In this document: piece after piece, positions 48,257-58,196 of the stretch | Position numbering within the stretch: position 1 is the first letter of the stretch | Layout of the letters: each line of letters starts with the position of its first letter | Source of the DNA: Carboxylicivirga caseinilyticus | Lineage (GTDB): Bacteria; Bacteroidota; Bacteroidia; Bacteroidales; Marinilabiliaceae | Direction: 5' to 3' | Assembly: GCA_025499705.1 (NCBI GenBank) | Contig: JAFMVE010000018.1 | Coordinates: forward strand, 39,523-103,522 | Length of the DNA: 64,000 bases | Made by a program: the position numbers and the translations under genes | The notes under the pieces: generated by a model | Databases searched by the model: none | Told to the model about the DNA's origin: nothing | The model's input: the letters and a program-made list of their open reading frames with translations, nothing else

Positions 48257-49357
48257 TTATACATTAAAACGGAAGTGCATAATATCGCCATCTTGCACAA
48301 CATATTCTTTTCCTTCAATGCTCATTTTTCCTTTTTCCTTACAAGCTTGTTCTGATCCCAAGGTCACAAAATCTTCATACTTTATAACCTCAGCACGAAT
48401 AAAGCCTTTTTCAAAATCAGAGTGAATTACTCCGGCAGCCTGAGGAGCCAGGTACCCCTTATGAAATGTCCAGGCACGTACTTCTTTTACTCCTGCAGTA
48501 AAATAAGTTTGTAGTTCCAATAACGAATAAGCAGAACGAATAAGCTTTGATACACCTGATTCAGTCAATCCCATATCCTCCAAAAACTCCTGACGCTCTT
48601 CAAATGTCTCCAACTCAGCAATCTCAGATTCTGTTTTGGCTGCTATCATCAGTATTTCAGCATTCTCATCTTTAACTGCTTCACGAAGAGCATCAACATG
48701 TTTATTACCACTTATAACTGAATCCTCATCAACATTACAAACATACATAACCGGTTTGTTAGTCAATAGGTATAAATCTTTGCTTACTTTTTCCTCATGC
48801 TCAGTTAATTCAACAGTACGGGCCGACTTACCATTCTCCAGTGCCTCCTTAAACTTGTAAAGAACCTCAACTAATTTTTTAGCATCCTGATCTTTTGAAG
48901 CTTTGGCAGCTTTCTCAGTTTTTTGCAATCGTGCCTCAATGGTTTCCAAATCTTTAAACTGAAGCTCCATGTCAATGATTTCTTTATCACGAACCGGATT
49001 CACTGATCCATCAACATGAGTCACATTATCATCATCAAAACAACGTAATACATGAATAATCGCATCCGTTTCACGAATATTGGCAAGGAATTTATTACCC
49101 AATCCTTCACCTTTACTAGCTCCTTTTACCAAACCTGCGATATCTACAATCTCAACAGTTGTTGGTTGAACACGCTGTGGTTTCACCAACTCTTCCAACT
49201 TCACCAATCGTTCGTCAGGGACGGTAATCACTCCCACGTTCGGTTCGATTGTACAAAACGGAAAGTTTGCCGATTGGGCTTTTGCATTTGATAAGCAATT
49301 AAACAAGGTTGACTTACCCACATTCGGTAAACCAACTATTCCACACTGTAATGCCAT
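48257..49357 (-). CDS. ychF: Redox-regulated ATPase YchF (Obg family)
   Basis: 366 residues. P-loop GLPNVGKST at 9-17, the YchF block [19 protein letters not shown] with Cys35, [20 protein letters not shown], and a C-terminal TGS-type end ([20 protein letters not shown] and ...[16 protein letters not shown]). YchF binds ribosomes and prefers ATP over GTP; Cys35 corresponds to the redox-sensitive residue described for E. coli YchF. It stands alone with its own terminator, and a candidate -7 box lies upstream at 49390-49397. Confidence 0.95.
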   Translation of the reverse strand: MALQCGIVGLPNVGKSTLFNCLSNAKAQSANFPFCTIEPNVGVITVPDERLVKLEELVKPQRVQPTTVEIVDIAGLVKGASKGEGLGNKFLANIRETDAIIHVLRCFDDDNVTHVDGSVNPVRDKEIIDMELQFKDLETIEARLQKTEKAAKASKDQDAKKLVEVLYKFKEALENGKSARTVELTEHEEKVSKDLYLLTNKPVMYVCNVDEDSVISGNKHVDALREAVKDENAEILMIAAKTESEIAELETFEERQEFLEDMGLTESGVSKLIRSAYSLLELQTYFTAGVKEVRAWTFHKGYLAPQAAGVIHSDFEKGFIRAEVIKYEDFVTLGSEQACKEKGKMSIEGKEYVVQDGDIMHFRFNV

Positions 49358-49389
49358 ATGATGATATTTACTTTGCTAAAATTCAGCCG

Positions 49390-49397
49390 CAAAAGTA
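49390..49397 (-). promoter_or_regulatory. -7 element upstream of ychF
   Basis: On the minus strand TACTTTTG, a full match to TAnnTTTG, 33 bases before the ychF ATG. The -33 box is poor. Confidence 0.4.
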
Positions 49398-49435
49398 CTG
49401 CAATTTTCATTAGGTAAAAAACCTGAACCAGTTAA

Positions 49436-49472
49436 AATAAAAAAGGAATGCCCTTTATTGTGAACATTCCTT
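49436..49472 (-). terminator. Terminator of hutH
   Basis: On the minus strand AAGGAATG, 14-base loop, CATTCCTT, then TTTTATTTTA, 25 bases after the hutH stop. Confidence 0.8.
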
Positions 49473-49497
49473 AAATTAATATCAATCTTTTCCTTAT

Positions 49498-51009
49498 TTA
49501 TTCAGCAGAATGAAACTCATCGAATCTTCCGTTTTGAAGAAAATCGACACTTTTCTGTATTTCCTTGTACATGATTTTATCTTCTTCCACAAAAGTGACA
49601 TAATCACGATATTGACTTAAGAAATTTTCAAGATACTCTGATGTTCTGGCAGGACGGCGAAATTCCATTGCCTGAGAAGCATTGAATAATTCAATGGCCA
49701 AAACACGTTCTACATTATCTGCTATTTTCAATGCCTTGGTAGCTGCATTACCCCCCATACTTACATGATCTTCCTGCTCATTGGATGATGGAATGCTATC
49801 AACCGAAGAAGGCGTGGCCATTTGCTTATTCAAACTCACGATGGAAGCAGCAGAATACTGTGGTATCATAAAACCACTGTTTAGGCCCGGATTGGCAACC
49901 AAAAATTCAGGCAATCCACGTTCCCCCGATATCAATCGATAAGTACGACGCTCCGAGATACTTCCGATCTCACTCATGGCAATGCCCAGAAAGTCCATTG
50001 CCAGAGCCAGTGGTTCTCCATGAAAATTACCTCCGGAAATAATCATATCATCATCCGGAAAAACAATCGGATTATCGGTTACTGAGTTTATTTCAGTAAG
50101 CACCACACCAGCCACATAGTTTATTGCGTCTTTAATAGCGCCATGGACCTGAGGCACACAACGGAAGGAATAAGGATCCTGAACATGTTTCTTAGGCCTT
50201 GTAATTAATTCACTTCCTTCCAGGATAGCTTTGATATTACGGGCTGTTTCAATCTGTCCTTTATGAGGACGGATAGTATGCAACTGAGGAAAATATGGTT
50301 CAATACGTCCATCGAAAGTATCCAACGACAAGGCAGCAATGATATCTGCATACTTTGAAAGTCGAAAAGCTTTGAGCAAAGTATAAACTGCATGCGAACT
50401 CATAAACTGCGTTCCATTCAACAGAGCTAATCCTTCTTTTGCTCCCAGCTTAATAGGCTCCCACCCTTTTTCGTTTAATACATCAATGGCAGGACGAGTT
50501 TCTCCGTTGAAGTGAACATCACCTTCTCCAATTAATGGTAGAAACAGATGTGCCAGTGGAGCCAAATCTCCTGAAGCTCCCAATGATCCTTGTTCGAATA
50601 CAATCGGATAAATATTGTTATTGAAGAAATCGATCAATCGATTCACTGTAGCCAACTGTACCCCTGAGTTACCCAAACTTAAAGCATGAATCTTCAGCAT
50701 TAACATCAGCTTAACCACATCGCGTGGTACTTCCCTGCCAATTCCACAAGCATGACTCTTTACCAGATTTTCCTGTAATCGACTCAAGTCATCTTTTGAA
50801 ATGGAGATACTATGCAAGGCACCGAAACCAGTGTTGATACCATAAACAGGACCATCTTCTTTGGCAATTTTATCATCCAGATACTTTTTACATACCTGAA
50901 TCAATTCAATTGACTCATCTGATAATTTAAGGTGATACCCTTCTGAAAGAATGGTTTCAATATTTTCAAATGTTAATGGTTTAGGGGAGATATAAAATAT
51001 TTTGTCCAT
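49498..51009 (-). CDS. hutH: Histidine ammonia-lyase
   Basis: 503 residues. The MIO cofactor triad Ala145-Ser146-Gly147 is in EQGSLGASGDLAPLAHLFLP; Tyr56 is in GINTGFGALHS; His86 is in KSHACG. The QEDHVSMGG block (not NQD) points to histidine rather than tyrosine or phenylalanine as substrate. It deaminates histidine to urocanate. No hutU, hutI or hutG is in the window, so the rest of the pathway is elsewhere or absent. It lies next to hisS on the same strand but with a terminator between, so they are separate transcripts. Confidence 0.92.
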   Translation of the reverse strand: MDKIFYISPKPLTFENIETILSEGYHLKLSDESIELIQVCKKYLDDKIAKEDGPVYGINTGFGALHSISISKDDLSRLQENLVKSHACGIGREVPRDVVKLMLMLKIHALSLGNSGVQLATVNRLIDFFNNNIYPIVFEQGSLGASGDLAPLAHLFLPLIGEGDVHFNGETRPAIDVLNEKGWEPIKLGAKEGLALLNGTQFMSSHAVYTLLKAFRLSKYADIIAALSLDTFDGRIEPYFPQLHTIRPHKGQIETARNIKAILEGSELITRPKKHVQDPYSFRCVPQVHGAIKDAINYVAGVVLTEINSVTDNPIVFPDDDMIISGGNFHGEPLALAMDFLGIAMSEIGSISERRTYRLISGERGLPEFLVANPGLNSGFMIPQYSAASIVSLNKQMATPSSVDSIPSSNEQEDHVSMGGNAATKALKIADNVERVLAIELFNASQAMEFRRPARTSEYLENFLSQYRDYVTFVEEDKIMYKEIQKSVDFLQNGRFDEFHSAE

Positions 51010-51183
51010 AAATAAAATTCAAAACTTTGATATGACTGATTTGGATGCTTTTTTGCAAAAGCTAAATTGATCCACCTCAACGATGAATACAAAGAGTAAG
51101 ATAAGAAGGAAATATCTCAAGGGCAACGGATATCGCCACCAAAAGAACTAATAATAAGTCTGCTGTTTTTTAAAATTCTACCC

Positions 51184-51221
51184 ATAAAAAAGCGGATAAA
51201 GCAACTGTTTACTTTATCCGC
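51184..51221 (-). terminator. Terminator of hisS
   Basis: On the minus strand GCGGATAAAG, 10-base loop, CTTTATCCGC, then TTTTTTATGG: perfect 10-bp stem, about 20 bases after the hisS stop. Confidence 0.92.
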
Positions 51222-51241
51222 AAATGTATTTAATTTCTTAT

Positions 51242-52606
51242 TTAGATGCTGATGACTTTTATCAATTCATCAACACCCAATTTACTCTGTTCTCCTGTTT
51301 CCATATTTTTCAAAGTCACTACTCCAGCCTGACGCTCTTCTTCACCTGTCAACACCACAAATGGAATTTCTTTTTTATTGGCGTAATTCATCTGTTTTTT
51401 CATCTTTGCATCATCAGGGAATAACTCTGCATTTATTCCGGCTTTTCTCAATTGAGTAAGTATTCCCAGCGCATACAATTCATCTTCACCACCAAAATTC
51501 ACAAACATAGCTCTGGTTTTTGCTCCATCGGCTTTTGGGAATAATTCCAATTGGTTCATTACATCGTAAATACGATCTGCTCCAAACGAAATTCCAACCC
51601 CTGAAACATCTTTCAAACCAAAAATTCCTGTTAAATCATCATATCTACCACCACCTGTAATACTTCCAATAGCCACATCTTTGGCTTTTACTTCAAATAT
51701 TGCTCCAGTATAATAATTCAATCCTCGCGCTAAAGTAAGATCCAACTCTACTTCTAAATCGAGATTCAGAACATCCAGATAATTCAACACCACTTCCAGT
51801 TCATCAACACCTTTCAATCCAATTTCTGATGCAGCCAATACTTCACGCAACTTGGCTACTTTCTCTCTGTTTGTTCCGCTCAACATGATAATTGGTTGAA
51901 TGGTTTGAATAGCCGCTTCTGATAAACCTTTTGAAGTCAATTCTTCATTTACTTTTTCCAAACCAATTTTATCGAGCTTATCAATCGCAACTGTAATATC
52001 AACAATCTTATCAGAAGCATCAATAATTTCAGCAATACCCGAAAGCACTTTACGATTGTTCAGTTTTAGTACCACGTTAATGTTTAACAGTTGGTACACT
52101 TCGTCAACAATCTGAATCAACTCCACCTCATTCAATAATGAGTTACTTCCAACCACATCGACATCGCACTGAAAAAATTCGCGATAGCGACCTTTTTGCG
52201 GACGATCAGCTCTCCAAACAGGTTGAATCTGGTAACGCTTAAATGGGAATGTAATTTCATTTTGGTGCTGCACCACAAAACGGGCAAAAGGAACTGTTAA
52301 ATCATAACGAAGTCCTTTCTCACTTATTTGAGATATTACCTTATTTGATTCTTTTTCGGCCAACAAACCGGCATCAGCTTTACTAAGATAATCGCCAGAA
52401 TTCAATATTTTAAATAGCAGCTTATCTCCTTCTTCGCCATATTTACCTAATAAAGTAGAAAGATTTTCCATAGCAGGTGTTTCAATCGGCAAATACCCAT
52501 ATTTCTGAAAAACTGATTTTACCGTATCGAAAATGTAGTTACGTTTCACCATCTCCACAGGCGAAAAATCCCTGGTACCTTTAGGTATACTTGGTTTCTG
52601 AGCCAT
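51242..52606 (-). CDS. hisS: Histidyl-tRNA synthetase
   Basis: 454 residues. Class II features: GTRDFSP near the start, motif 2 [20 protein letters not shown], histidine-specific [15 protein letters not shown], motif 3 [10 protein letters not shown] and GISFGADRI. The C-terminal anticodon-binding domain spans about 355-450. It charges tRNA-His. A -7 box TATCTTTG (52650-52643) lies 37 bases upstream of the ATG. Confidence 0.96.
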   Translation of the reverse strand: MAQKPSIPKGTRDFSPVEMVKRNYIFDTVKSVFQKYGYLPIETPAMENLSTLLGKYGEEGDKLLFKILNSGDYLSKADAGLLAEKESNKVISQISEKGLRYDLTVPFARFVVQHQNEITFPFKRYQIQPVWRADRPQKGRYREFFQCDVDVVGSNSLLNEVELIQIVDEVYQLLNINVVLKLNNRKVLSGIAEIIDASDKIVDITVAIDKLDKIGLEKVNEELTSKGLSEAAIQTIQPIIMLSGTNREKVAKLREVLAASEIGLKGVDELEVVLNYLDVLNLDLEVELDLTLARGLNYYTGAIFEVKAKDVAIGSITGGGRYDDLTGIFGLKDVSGVGISFGADRIYDVMNQLELFPKADGAKTRAMFVNFGGEDELYALGILTQLRKAGINAELFPDDAKMKKQMNYANKKEIPFVVLTGEEERQAGVVTLKNMETGEQSKLGVDELIKVISI

Positions 52607-52642
52607 ATTATTGTTTCGTTATTATCGTAATTTATTGAGCTG

Positions 52643-52650
52643 CAAAGATA
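52643..52650 (-). promoter_or_regulatory. -7 element upstream of hisS
   Basis: On the minus strand TATCTTTG, a full match to TAnnTTTG; the -33 box is poor. Expected leader about 30 bases. Confidence 0.4.
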
Positions 52651-52730
52651 CTAAAGCTAATCGAAACTTAATATTTAAGCTGAAAAGGTATTACGGTTTT
52701 TTTTAATCATCATGAACTATAACAAGTTCG

Positions 52731-52750
52731 AATACCTACTATTAGGTATT
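52731..52750. promoter_or_regulatory. Perfect palindrome overlapping the promoter of the GLUG protein gene
   Basis: AATACCTACTATTAGGTATT: two 8-base arms (AATACCTA / TAGGTATT) and a 4-base centre. It ends inside the -33 box of the promoter at 52749-52779. Position and symmetry fit an operator for a dimeric regulator. Confidence 0.45.
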
Positions 52751-52779
52751 TATAATACATATACATACACATACCTTTG
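52749..52779 (+). promoter_or_regulatory. Bacteroidota-type promoter of the GLUG/T9SS gene
   Basis: -33 TTTA (52749-52752), a 19-base spacer, then -7 TACCTTTG (52772-52779). Transcription would start near 52786, which excludes the ATG at 52784 and supports the ATG at 52808. Confidence 0.55.
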
Positions 52780-52807
52780 AGTTATGTTAATTATAATTCC
52801 ATTTATT

Positions 52808-54403
52808 ATGAACAAACTTTTTACCCTTATCGCATTATTCAGTTTGCTTTCATTTGCATTTTCTGAAAAATCCACTGCCATCGAATACGCAGGCGGTGAC
52901 GGCACAGAAAACAATCCATTTCAGATTGCCAATCTTGATCAATTAAAAACACTTTCCGAAACGGTTGCCGACTGGGACAAACACTTTATCTTAATCGATG
53001 ACATTGACGCAAGTGCAACTTCAACATGGAATAGCAATAATGGGTTTTCACCTATTGGTAATAAAACCAATAATTTTACGGGTTCGTTCAACGGGCATAA
53101 TCATTCCATTAGCGGATTGACCTGTAATGTTCAATATACAGATTACCGAGGCTTATTTGGCTATGTTATAAATGCTACAATCATTAATGTAGTGATGGAA
53201 AATTGCCTTGTGAAAGGTAAAGAATACACTGCTACTTTGGTCGGATATGCAAACAGTTCAATCATTAGTAATTGCAATGCAGTTGGCGGGTTAGTACAAG
53301 GAGCTAATGGCAATACTGTAGCAGGATTAATTGGCATGGCAACCACCTCAAGCGAAGTTACTTACTGTTATACCAACCTAGAAGTAAGAACAGGATATGG
53401 TTTTACAGGTGGTTTAATGGGTAGTTTGGTAGGCAGTTCTATCATGAAATACTGCTTTTCGTTTAACATCGTAAACAGTACAGGAGGCTACGGAGCTAAA
53501 TCGTTTGGAGGATTGGCTGCCCAAAATCACACTTCAACAATTGAAGACTGCTTTAGTCATGCAACGGTGGCAGGATATGAATGGGTAGCGGCTTTTTCAG
53601 GTCGAAATTATTCGAATACAACAACAGTGGCCTCAATTAAAAACTGCTATGCGACAGGTACAGTGAGTGGAACCTATACAACGGCTGGCTTCATTGGATC
53701 AAATGAAGGAGCATCAACTGCAACAAATTGTTATTTCGATACTGAAACAACTGGAGTTTCAAATGCCATTGCTACTGACGAAAATTCACAAACACCAATT
53801 GGTTATGAGACATCAATGTTTGCCGATGCTGATAACTTTTCAGAATGGGATTTTGACAACACATGGATTATTAAAACAGTACCCGAATATGATGCGAATC
53901 CACGTCCCTATCTTCAATGGCAATTTGGTTATAATTTAAACTTTGCAACAGATGGAAATGGAAGTATTAGTGGAGAAACAAATCAAATTATTAAACGAGC
54001 CGATGATGCGGCAACTGTTGAAGCTATACCCAATGCTTCGTATCAATTTATAGAATGGCAAGCTGAAGACGGCACTTCATTTTCAACTGAAAATCCTATT
54101 ACAATACAAAATATGACTTCAAACATAAATCTTACAGCTATATTTTCATTATCAACCGGAAATGAATCATCATCAGTGCCAAAAACCTTAGTCTACCCAA
54201 ATCCAACAAAAGGAAAAGTTTTTATTTCAGCTGAAGGGATCAAAAAGGTTGAAGTATTAAATCTAAAAGGATCTACTATAAACATTTATAACTTCAGCAA
54301 TTCTGAATCTTGTATTGATCTATCATCTTATAAAAAAGGGTATTATTTACTACGAATAACAACAGAGAAAACCTCCTTAGTTGAAAAGATAATTATTGAA
54401 TAG
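52808..54403 (+). CDS. Exported GLUG-motif protein with type IX secretion sorting domain
   Basis: 531 residues from the ATG at 52808. Signal peptide MNKLFTLIALFSLLSFAFS; then repeated GLUG-type strands (GLIGMATTSSEVTYCYT, GLMGSLVGSSIMKYCFS, AGFIGSNEGASTATNCYF), spaced about 40-50 residues, as in surface adhesins. A beta-repeat similar to InlB B-repeats follows (about 375-450: LNFATDGNGSISG ... INLTAIFS). The last 75 residues are a type A sorting domain (YPNPTKGKVFIS ... YYLLRITTE), directing export by the type IX system. Probably a surface adhesin or binding protein; the ligand is unknown. The palindromic promoter suggests it is regulated. Confidence 0.85.
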   Translation: MNKLFTLIALFSLLSFAFSEKSTAIEYAGGDGTENNPFQIANLDQLKTLSETVADWDKHFILIDDIDASATSTWNSNNGFSPIGNKTNNFTGSFNGHNHSISGLTCNVQYTDYRGLFGYVINATIINVVMENCLVKGKEYTATLVGYANSSIISNCNAVGGLVQGANGNTVAGLIGMATTSSEVTYCYTNLEVRTGYGFTGGLMGSLVGSSIMKYCFSFNIVNSTGGYGAKSFGGLAAQNHTSTIEDCFSHATVAGYEWVAAFSGRNYSNTTTVASIKNCYATGTVSGTYTTAGFIGSNEGASTATNCYFDTETTGVSNAIATDENSQTPIGYETSMFADADNFSEWDFDNTWIIKTVPEYDANPRPYLQWQFGYNLNFATDGNGSISGETNQIIKRADDAATVEAIPNASYQFIEWQAEDGTSFSTENPITIQNMTSNINLTAIFSLSTGNESSSVPKTLVYPNPTKGKVFISAEGIKKVEVLNLKGSTINIYNFSNSESCIDLSSYKKGYYLLRITTEKTSLVEKIIIE

Positions 54404-54431
54404 TGATTGATAAGGAACGGGGTAAAATTCG

Positions 54432-54466
54432 AACCGCGTTGCACTAATTTAAGTCAACGCGGTTTA
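54432..54466 (+). terminator. Hairpin after the GLUG protein gene
   Basis: AACCGCGTTG (54432-54441), 13-base loop, CAACGCGGTT (54455-54464): perfect 10-bp stem, but only a weak T run follows. Confidence 0.6.
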
Positions 54467-54487
54467 TATACCTCTATTTGTCAAACA

Positions 54488-54519
54488 CTTGAATTCATTA
54501 TTCAGAATCATTACATTTG
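54488..54519 (+). promoter_or_regulatory. Bacteroidota-type promoter of the TPR kinase gene
   Basis: -33 CTTG (54488-54491), a 20-base spacer, -7 TACATTTG (54512-54519). The ATG at 54536 follows after a leader of about 10 bases. Confidence 0.55.
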
Positions 54520-54535
54520 AATAAAAGGACAATCG

Positions 54536-56551
54536 ATGAAACCAAAACCTCAAAACCACTATAAGTTTGTCCATTCATTTAAATTAAGTTCACTTTTCTT
54601 ATTTAGAATAAAACTCCTATTTGCATTACTTCTGTTGCTTCCTTTATTTGTATATGCCAATAATGACGAAATTGACAGTTTACAATCGAAGTTAAAAAAT
54701 TGCACAAACAAATTTGATCTAGCCAAAACCAATCTTCAGCTCTCAAAACTTTATGAGCGTATCGACTTAAATCTTGGGAGGAAACATGCTCTTAATGCTC
54801 TGCAATATAAATCAAACGATTCGATTCTTGCCGAAACATATAATCAGCTGGGTCGCAATTATTTCTATCGAACACAACTCGACTCAGCCATCTATTATTT
54901 TGAAAAAACAAAAGATCTACTAACAAAAACAGGTAATACTGATCGGGCTTCTATTGTTGACATTAGTTTGGGGGCTATTTATTTACGACAAGGAAATTAC
55001 AATCAAACAATTGAAATATTAACTCAGAGTGCTGCATATTTTGAAGAAGTACAGGATGATCTGAATGCTGCCAAATGTTACAGCAATATTGCCAGCGCAA
55101 TGGCAGAACTTGGGAATTACAATAAAGCTATTGAGTTTAGTAATAAGGCTTTAAATATTTTTAAGACTAATAACCTGACTCAGTATCAACTAATAACTTT
55201 GCCAAATCTTGCAGCCCAATATTTTAAAGTTGGCGATACGATTACTGCCATTAAATACAATTTGGAGGCAGAACAATTAGCCCAAAAACAAGACAATAAA
55301 CGGTCTCTATCAATTATTTACAATAATTTGGGAAGTATATACTTAGATAAAGATCCTGAAAAAGCTAAATACTATCTGGACAAAACAATTGCTTTAAAAG
55401 AACAACTAAATCTGATAACGGGGCTCGAAGTTACACAAGGGAATCTGGGATATATTCACTTAAAAAACAAAGAATATACAAAAGCTCTGTTTTACTATAA
55501 TCTGGTAGCACAAAAAGTGAATGGTAAACAACTGATTTTCGCTTATGACCAAATAGCTGAATGCTATAAAGGATTGAATCAGTTTTCAAAAGCATTGGAT
55601 TATACCGAACGATCCCGATCTCTTAATGACAGCCTATTGAATGCTAAGAACCAGGAGATATTTAATGAGATTCAAACCAAGTACGAAACTCAAAAAGCTA
55701 AGCGCGAGCTATCTGAACTCAAAGTAACCAACCTGGAGATAAACATTGCTCGAAACCGAAATCGCATTTTACTCTTTATTGCACTTGCATTGCTGACTCT
55801 TTCTTTACTATTTGGATATATCCACCAAATATGGACTAAGCGCAAACAACTACTCATCAAACAAGAGTTAAAAATTAAGGAACAAGAAGTTGAACAAATC
55901 TTGAAACGACAAGAATTACAAGGTATAGATGCCATTATTGATGCTCAGGAAAAGGAACGTAGTCGCATTGCAAACGATCTTCATGATAATTTGGGAAGCA
56001 AAATTGCCACTCTAAAATTATATATAGAAGGAATACAAGCATTGCCTTATGAGAATATTCATAATATAAAACCTGAATTGAAGCAATTGCAAACTTTATC
56101 GGAAGATACTTATCAGGAAATCAGAAAAATTGCGCACAACAAAAATACCAATGCGTTAATTGCCAAAGGTCTGATTACAGCAACCCAAACCATATCAAAT
56201 CAGATATCAGAGAGTAACCAATTGCAAATTGAAGTTATTAATGTGGATATTGATGACCATATAAATATAAACTCAACCATTGAGATTCAACTATTCAGAA
56301 TAATTCAGGAATTACTAACAAACATTATAAAACATGCAAAAGCATCAGAATGTATCATTCAATTTTCAATAGATAACAATGAGTTGGTTGTGATGGTTGA
56401 AGACAATGGTATTGGATTCGATATTGATGAAATTAAAATAGGATATGGTTTGACAAATATCGAAAAGCGGATTGACAAACTTAACGGGCAATACAATATT
56501 GACTCGGCAGTGAACAATGGAACTACTATTATTCTAAAAGTACCTTTATGA
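54536..56551 (+). CDS. TPR-domain sensor histidine kinase (NarX/DesK-like)
   Basis: 671 residues. An N-terminal hydrophobic segment (about 22-43), then TPR repeats (about 75-370; e.g. CYSNIASAMAELGNYNKAIE), a coiled coil, one membrane helix (about 408-430) and a HisKA_3 domain with H483 in RIANDLHDNLGSKIA. The ATPase domain has ELLTNIIKHAKAS and DNGIGF (about 622-627) and GYGLTNIEKRI. The TPR part is probably periplasmic and senses a protein or peptide. The stop overlaps the start of the response regulator by four bases, so the two form a coupled pair. Confidence 0.92.
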   Translation: MKPKPQNHYKFVHSFKLSSLFLFRIKLLFALLLLLPLFVYANNDEIDSLQSKLKNCTNKFDLAKTNLQLSKLYERIDLNLGRKHALNALQYKSNDSILAETYNQLGRNYFYRTQLDSAIYYFEKTKDLLTKTGNTDRASIVDISLGAIYLRQGNYNQTIEILTQSAAYFEEVQDDLNAAKCYSNIASAMAELGNYNKAIEFSNKALNIFKTNNLTQYQLITLPNLAAQYFKVGDTITAIKYNLEAEQLAQKQDNKRSLSIIYNNLGSIYLDKDPEKAKYYLDKTIALKEQLNLITGLEVTQGNLGYIHLKNKEYTKALFYYNLVAQKVNGKQLIFAYDQIAECYKGLNQFSKALDYTERSRSLNDSLLNAKNQEIFNEIQTKYETQKAKRELSELKVTNLEINIARNRNRILLFIALALLTLSLLFGYIHQIWTKRKQLLIKQELKIKEQEVEQILKRQELQGIDAIIDAQEKERSRIANDLHDNLGSKIATLKLYIEGIQALPYENIHNIKPELKQLQTLSEDTYQEIRKIAHNKNTNALIAKGLITATQTISNQISESNQLQIEVINVDIDDHININSTIEIQLFRIIQELLTNIIKHAKASECIIQFSIDNNELVVMVEDNGIGFDIDEIKIGYGLTNIEKRIDKLNGQYNIDSAVNNGTTIILKVPL

Positions 56552-57198
56552 GTATAAAAATAATCATCGCCGATGATCACCAATTATTTATTGACGGAAT
56601 TAAATCAATTTTAGCACCCGAAAAGGAAATCTGCGTAATAGCCGAAGCAACTAATGGATTCGAATTAATTAAATGTATTGAAAACGGAATGGCACCTGAT
56701 TTGATTATTACCGATATACGTATGCCAATTATTGATGGGGTTACCGCAACCAGGGCTCTTACAAAAAACTTTCCTGAAATACCGGTTTTAGCCTTATCGA
56801 TGTATGATCAAAGTGCTGATGTTATTGAAATGCTTGATGCAGGCGCCAAAGGTTATATTACCAAAAATGTTGAACGAACAGAACTCCTTACCTCAATCAA
56901 AACTGTTATTTGCGGAGATTATTATTTTAGTAAAAAACTACCTATAAAAGTAGAGGACTGGAAAAAACAGAGAACAAATACTGAAACCGGTAGACTTACT
57001 AAACGAGAAAACGAAATTCTTGAATTAATAGCAAAAGGAAGGAGTACGCTGGAAATTGCTCAGCAACTTAAAATTAGCAAATTTACCATAGATACTCATC
57101 GCAAAAACATTCATAAAAAGCTTAATATTAAGTCGAATGTAGGTTTGGTTAATTATGCAATTAAAGAATCTAACCAAAACCATTCTTTTGATGTCTAA
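56548..57198 (+). CDS. LuxR/NarL-type response regulator
   Basis: 216 residues. Receiver domain about 1-120 with acidic pocket Asp9/Asp10 (IIADDHQLF), phosphate acceptor Asp56 (IITDIRMP) and Lys106 (GYITK). The LuxR-type helix-turn-helix occupies about 150-210 (LTKRENEILELIAKGRSTLE, then SKFTIDTHRKNIHKKLNI). It overlaps the upstream kinase gene (ATGA at 56548-56551) and is its cognate partner. No target genes are evident beside it, apart from the small helix-turn-helix gene that follows. Confidence 0.95.
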   Translation: MSIKIIIADDHQLFIDGIKSILAPEKEICVIAEATNGFELIKCIENGMAPDLIITDIRMPIIDGVTATRALTKNFPEIPVLALSMYDQSADVIEMLDAGAKGYITKNVERTELLTSIKTVICGDYYFSKKLPIKVEDWKKQRTNTETGRLTKRENEILELIAKGRSTLEIAQQLKISKFTIDTHRKNIHKKLNIKSNVGLVNYAIKESNQNHSFDV

Positions 57199-57333
57199 TC
57201 TTCACTTTTCTATTTCTTGAATTTTTCAAGAAATTATTTAAACCTATAAGCAATAAAACTGTTAGCAAATGGATCTTATTAAATTCAATTTACAGACTTA
57301 ATAAATCTAAATAACAAACGTAAATTTTAGAAA

Positions 57334-57510
57334 ATGGATACAACACAATTAGTTCTGGATGCCATGAAAAAGGCGGCGAAACCATTAAAAGCAGGTGAAA
57401 TTGCTGAGTTAAGTGGATTAGACAAAAAAGAAGTTGATAATGCAATGAAAACATTGAAAGCCGAAGAAAAAATCACTTCACCAAAACGCTGTTTTTGGGA
57501 ACCGAAATAA
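57334..57510 (+). CDS. 58-residue winged-helix (MarR-like) mini-protein
   Basis: A complete frame from ATG 57334 to TAA 57510. The product ([20 protein letters not shown] and onward) has a helix, then a turn-helix-like [20 protein letters not shown], and ends in a basic hairpin [13 protein letters not shown]. It resembles a stand-alone winged-helix DNA-binding domain found in small Bacteroidota proteins annotated as transcriptional regulators. No ligand domain is present. Followed by a strong hairpin. Its gene lies 135 bases after the response regulator, without an overlap. Confidence 0.68.
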   Translation: MDTTQLVLDAMKKAAKPLKAGEIAELSGLDKKEVDNAMKTLKAEEKITSPKRCFWEPK

Positions 57511-57526
57511 GTATAGAGATACCTTT

Positions 57527-57567
57527 AAAAAAGTGCTTATGATCTTATCAAACCATAAGCACTTTAT
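57527..57567. terminator. Hairpin terminator between convergent genes
   Basis: AAAGTGCTTATG (57530-57541), 12-base loop, CATAAGCACTTT (57554-57565): perfect 12-bp stem. On the minus strand it is followed by TTTTTT, so it mainly serves the cupin gene; it also lies just after the small helix-turn-helix gene. Confidence 0.85.
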
Positions 57568-57590
57568 CTATTTAATTTAGAATGAATGAT

Positions 57591-58055
57591 TTATAAAAGT
57601 TTCGTCTTCAATTCTTCATTATAGCTTAAAGCATTTTCATCTCCTTCAGCAGGAGCCCAGGAAGCAAAATTTTTATCATCTAATGGGAAATAGGGTCCGT
57701 CTTTAACTTCATAAACAACTGTATCGGGTTCAAGGGCAATGATTGAATGAAAAATTCCTGCATCAATATCATACCCGTATGCCCCTGTTGCATTGTCCAA
57801 CACAGCAGAATCCAATATGCCTCCTTCATCATTAAATATTATAACCAACAATCTTCCCTTTAGAATAATAAAAGCTTCACGTTTATCCGGATTCTTATGC
57901 CTATGAGGCTGAACATAGCTGTCAGGTTGCAAAACATTCAACATTCGTTGCAATGGATCTTCCAAAACTTTATGAAAATTATAATTCTTCCTTCTCCTGT
58001 TATTGCTCCTTGATTCCTCAATAACCGGCTTTAATAATTCGTCATTAATAATCAT
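57591..58055 (-). CDS. WbuC-family cupin-fold metalloprotein
   Basis: 154 residues, one small cupin barrel. PHRHKNPDKREAFIILKGRL (about 50-69) holds the first metal-binding motif (His-x-His ... Glu), and FHSIIALEPDTVVYEVKDGPY the second with its His. WbuC proteins were first seen in surface-polysaccharide loci, but this gene has no such neighbours. The enzymatic role is not established. It is followed by a strong terminator and preceded by a gene-free 140-base gap, so it is a stand-alone unit. Confidence 0.85.
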   Translation of the reverse strand: MIINDELLKPVIEESRSNNRRRKNYNFHKVLEDPLQRMLNVLQPDSYVQPHRHKNPDKREAFIILKGRLLVIIFNDEGGILDSAVLDNATGAYGYDIDAGIFHSIIALEPDTVVYEVKDGPYFPLDDKNFASWAPAEGDENALSYNEELKTKLL

Positions 58056-58196
58056 ACGTTAGTCATTGGTTACATTCTTAGACAGTAAAAATACAATGCT
58101 TCATCAAAACAAAAGCTAATTCTACAAAAGTTAAATCAACAAATCCTATATTTAAACGTAATAAAGCACAGGGGAATAATATAGATATTTGCATTA

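Noticed and set aside
52784..52807. Upstream ATG for the GLUG protein
   Set aside because: It would lie at or before the predicted transcript start (about 52786); the ATG at 52808 begins a clean signal peptide.
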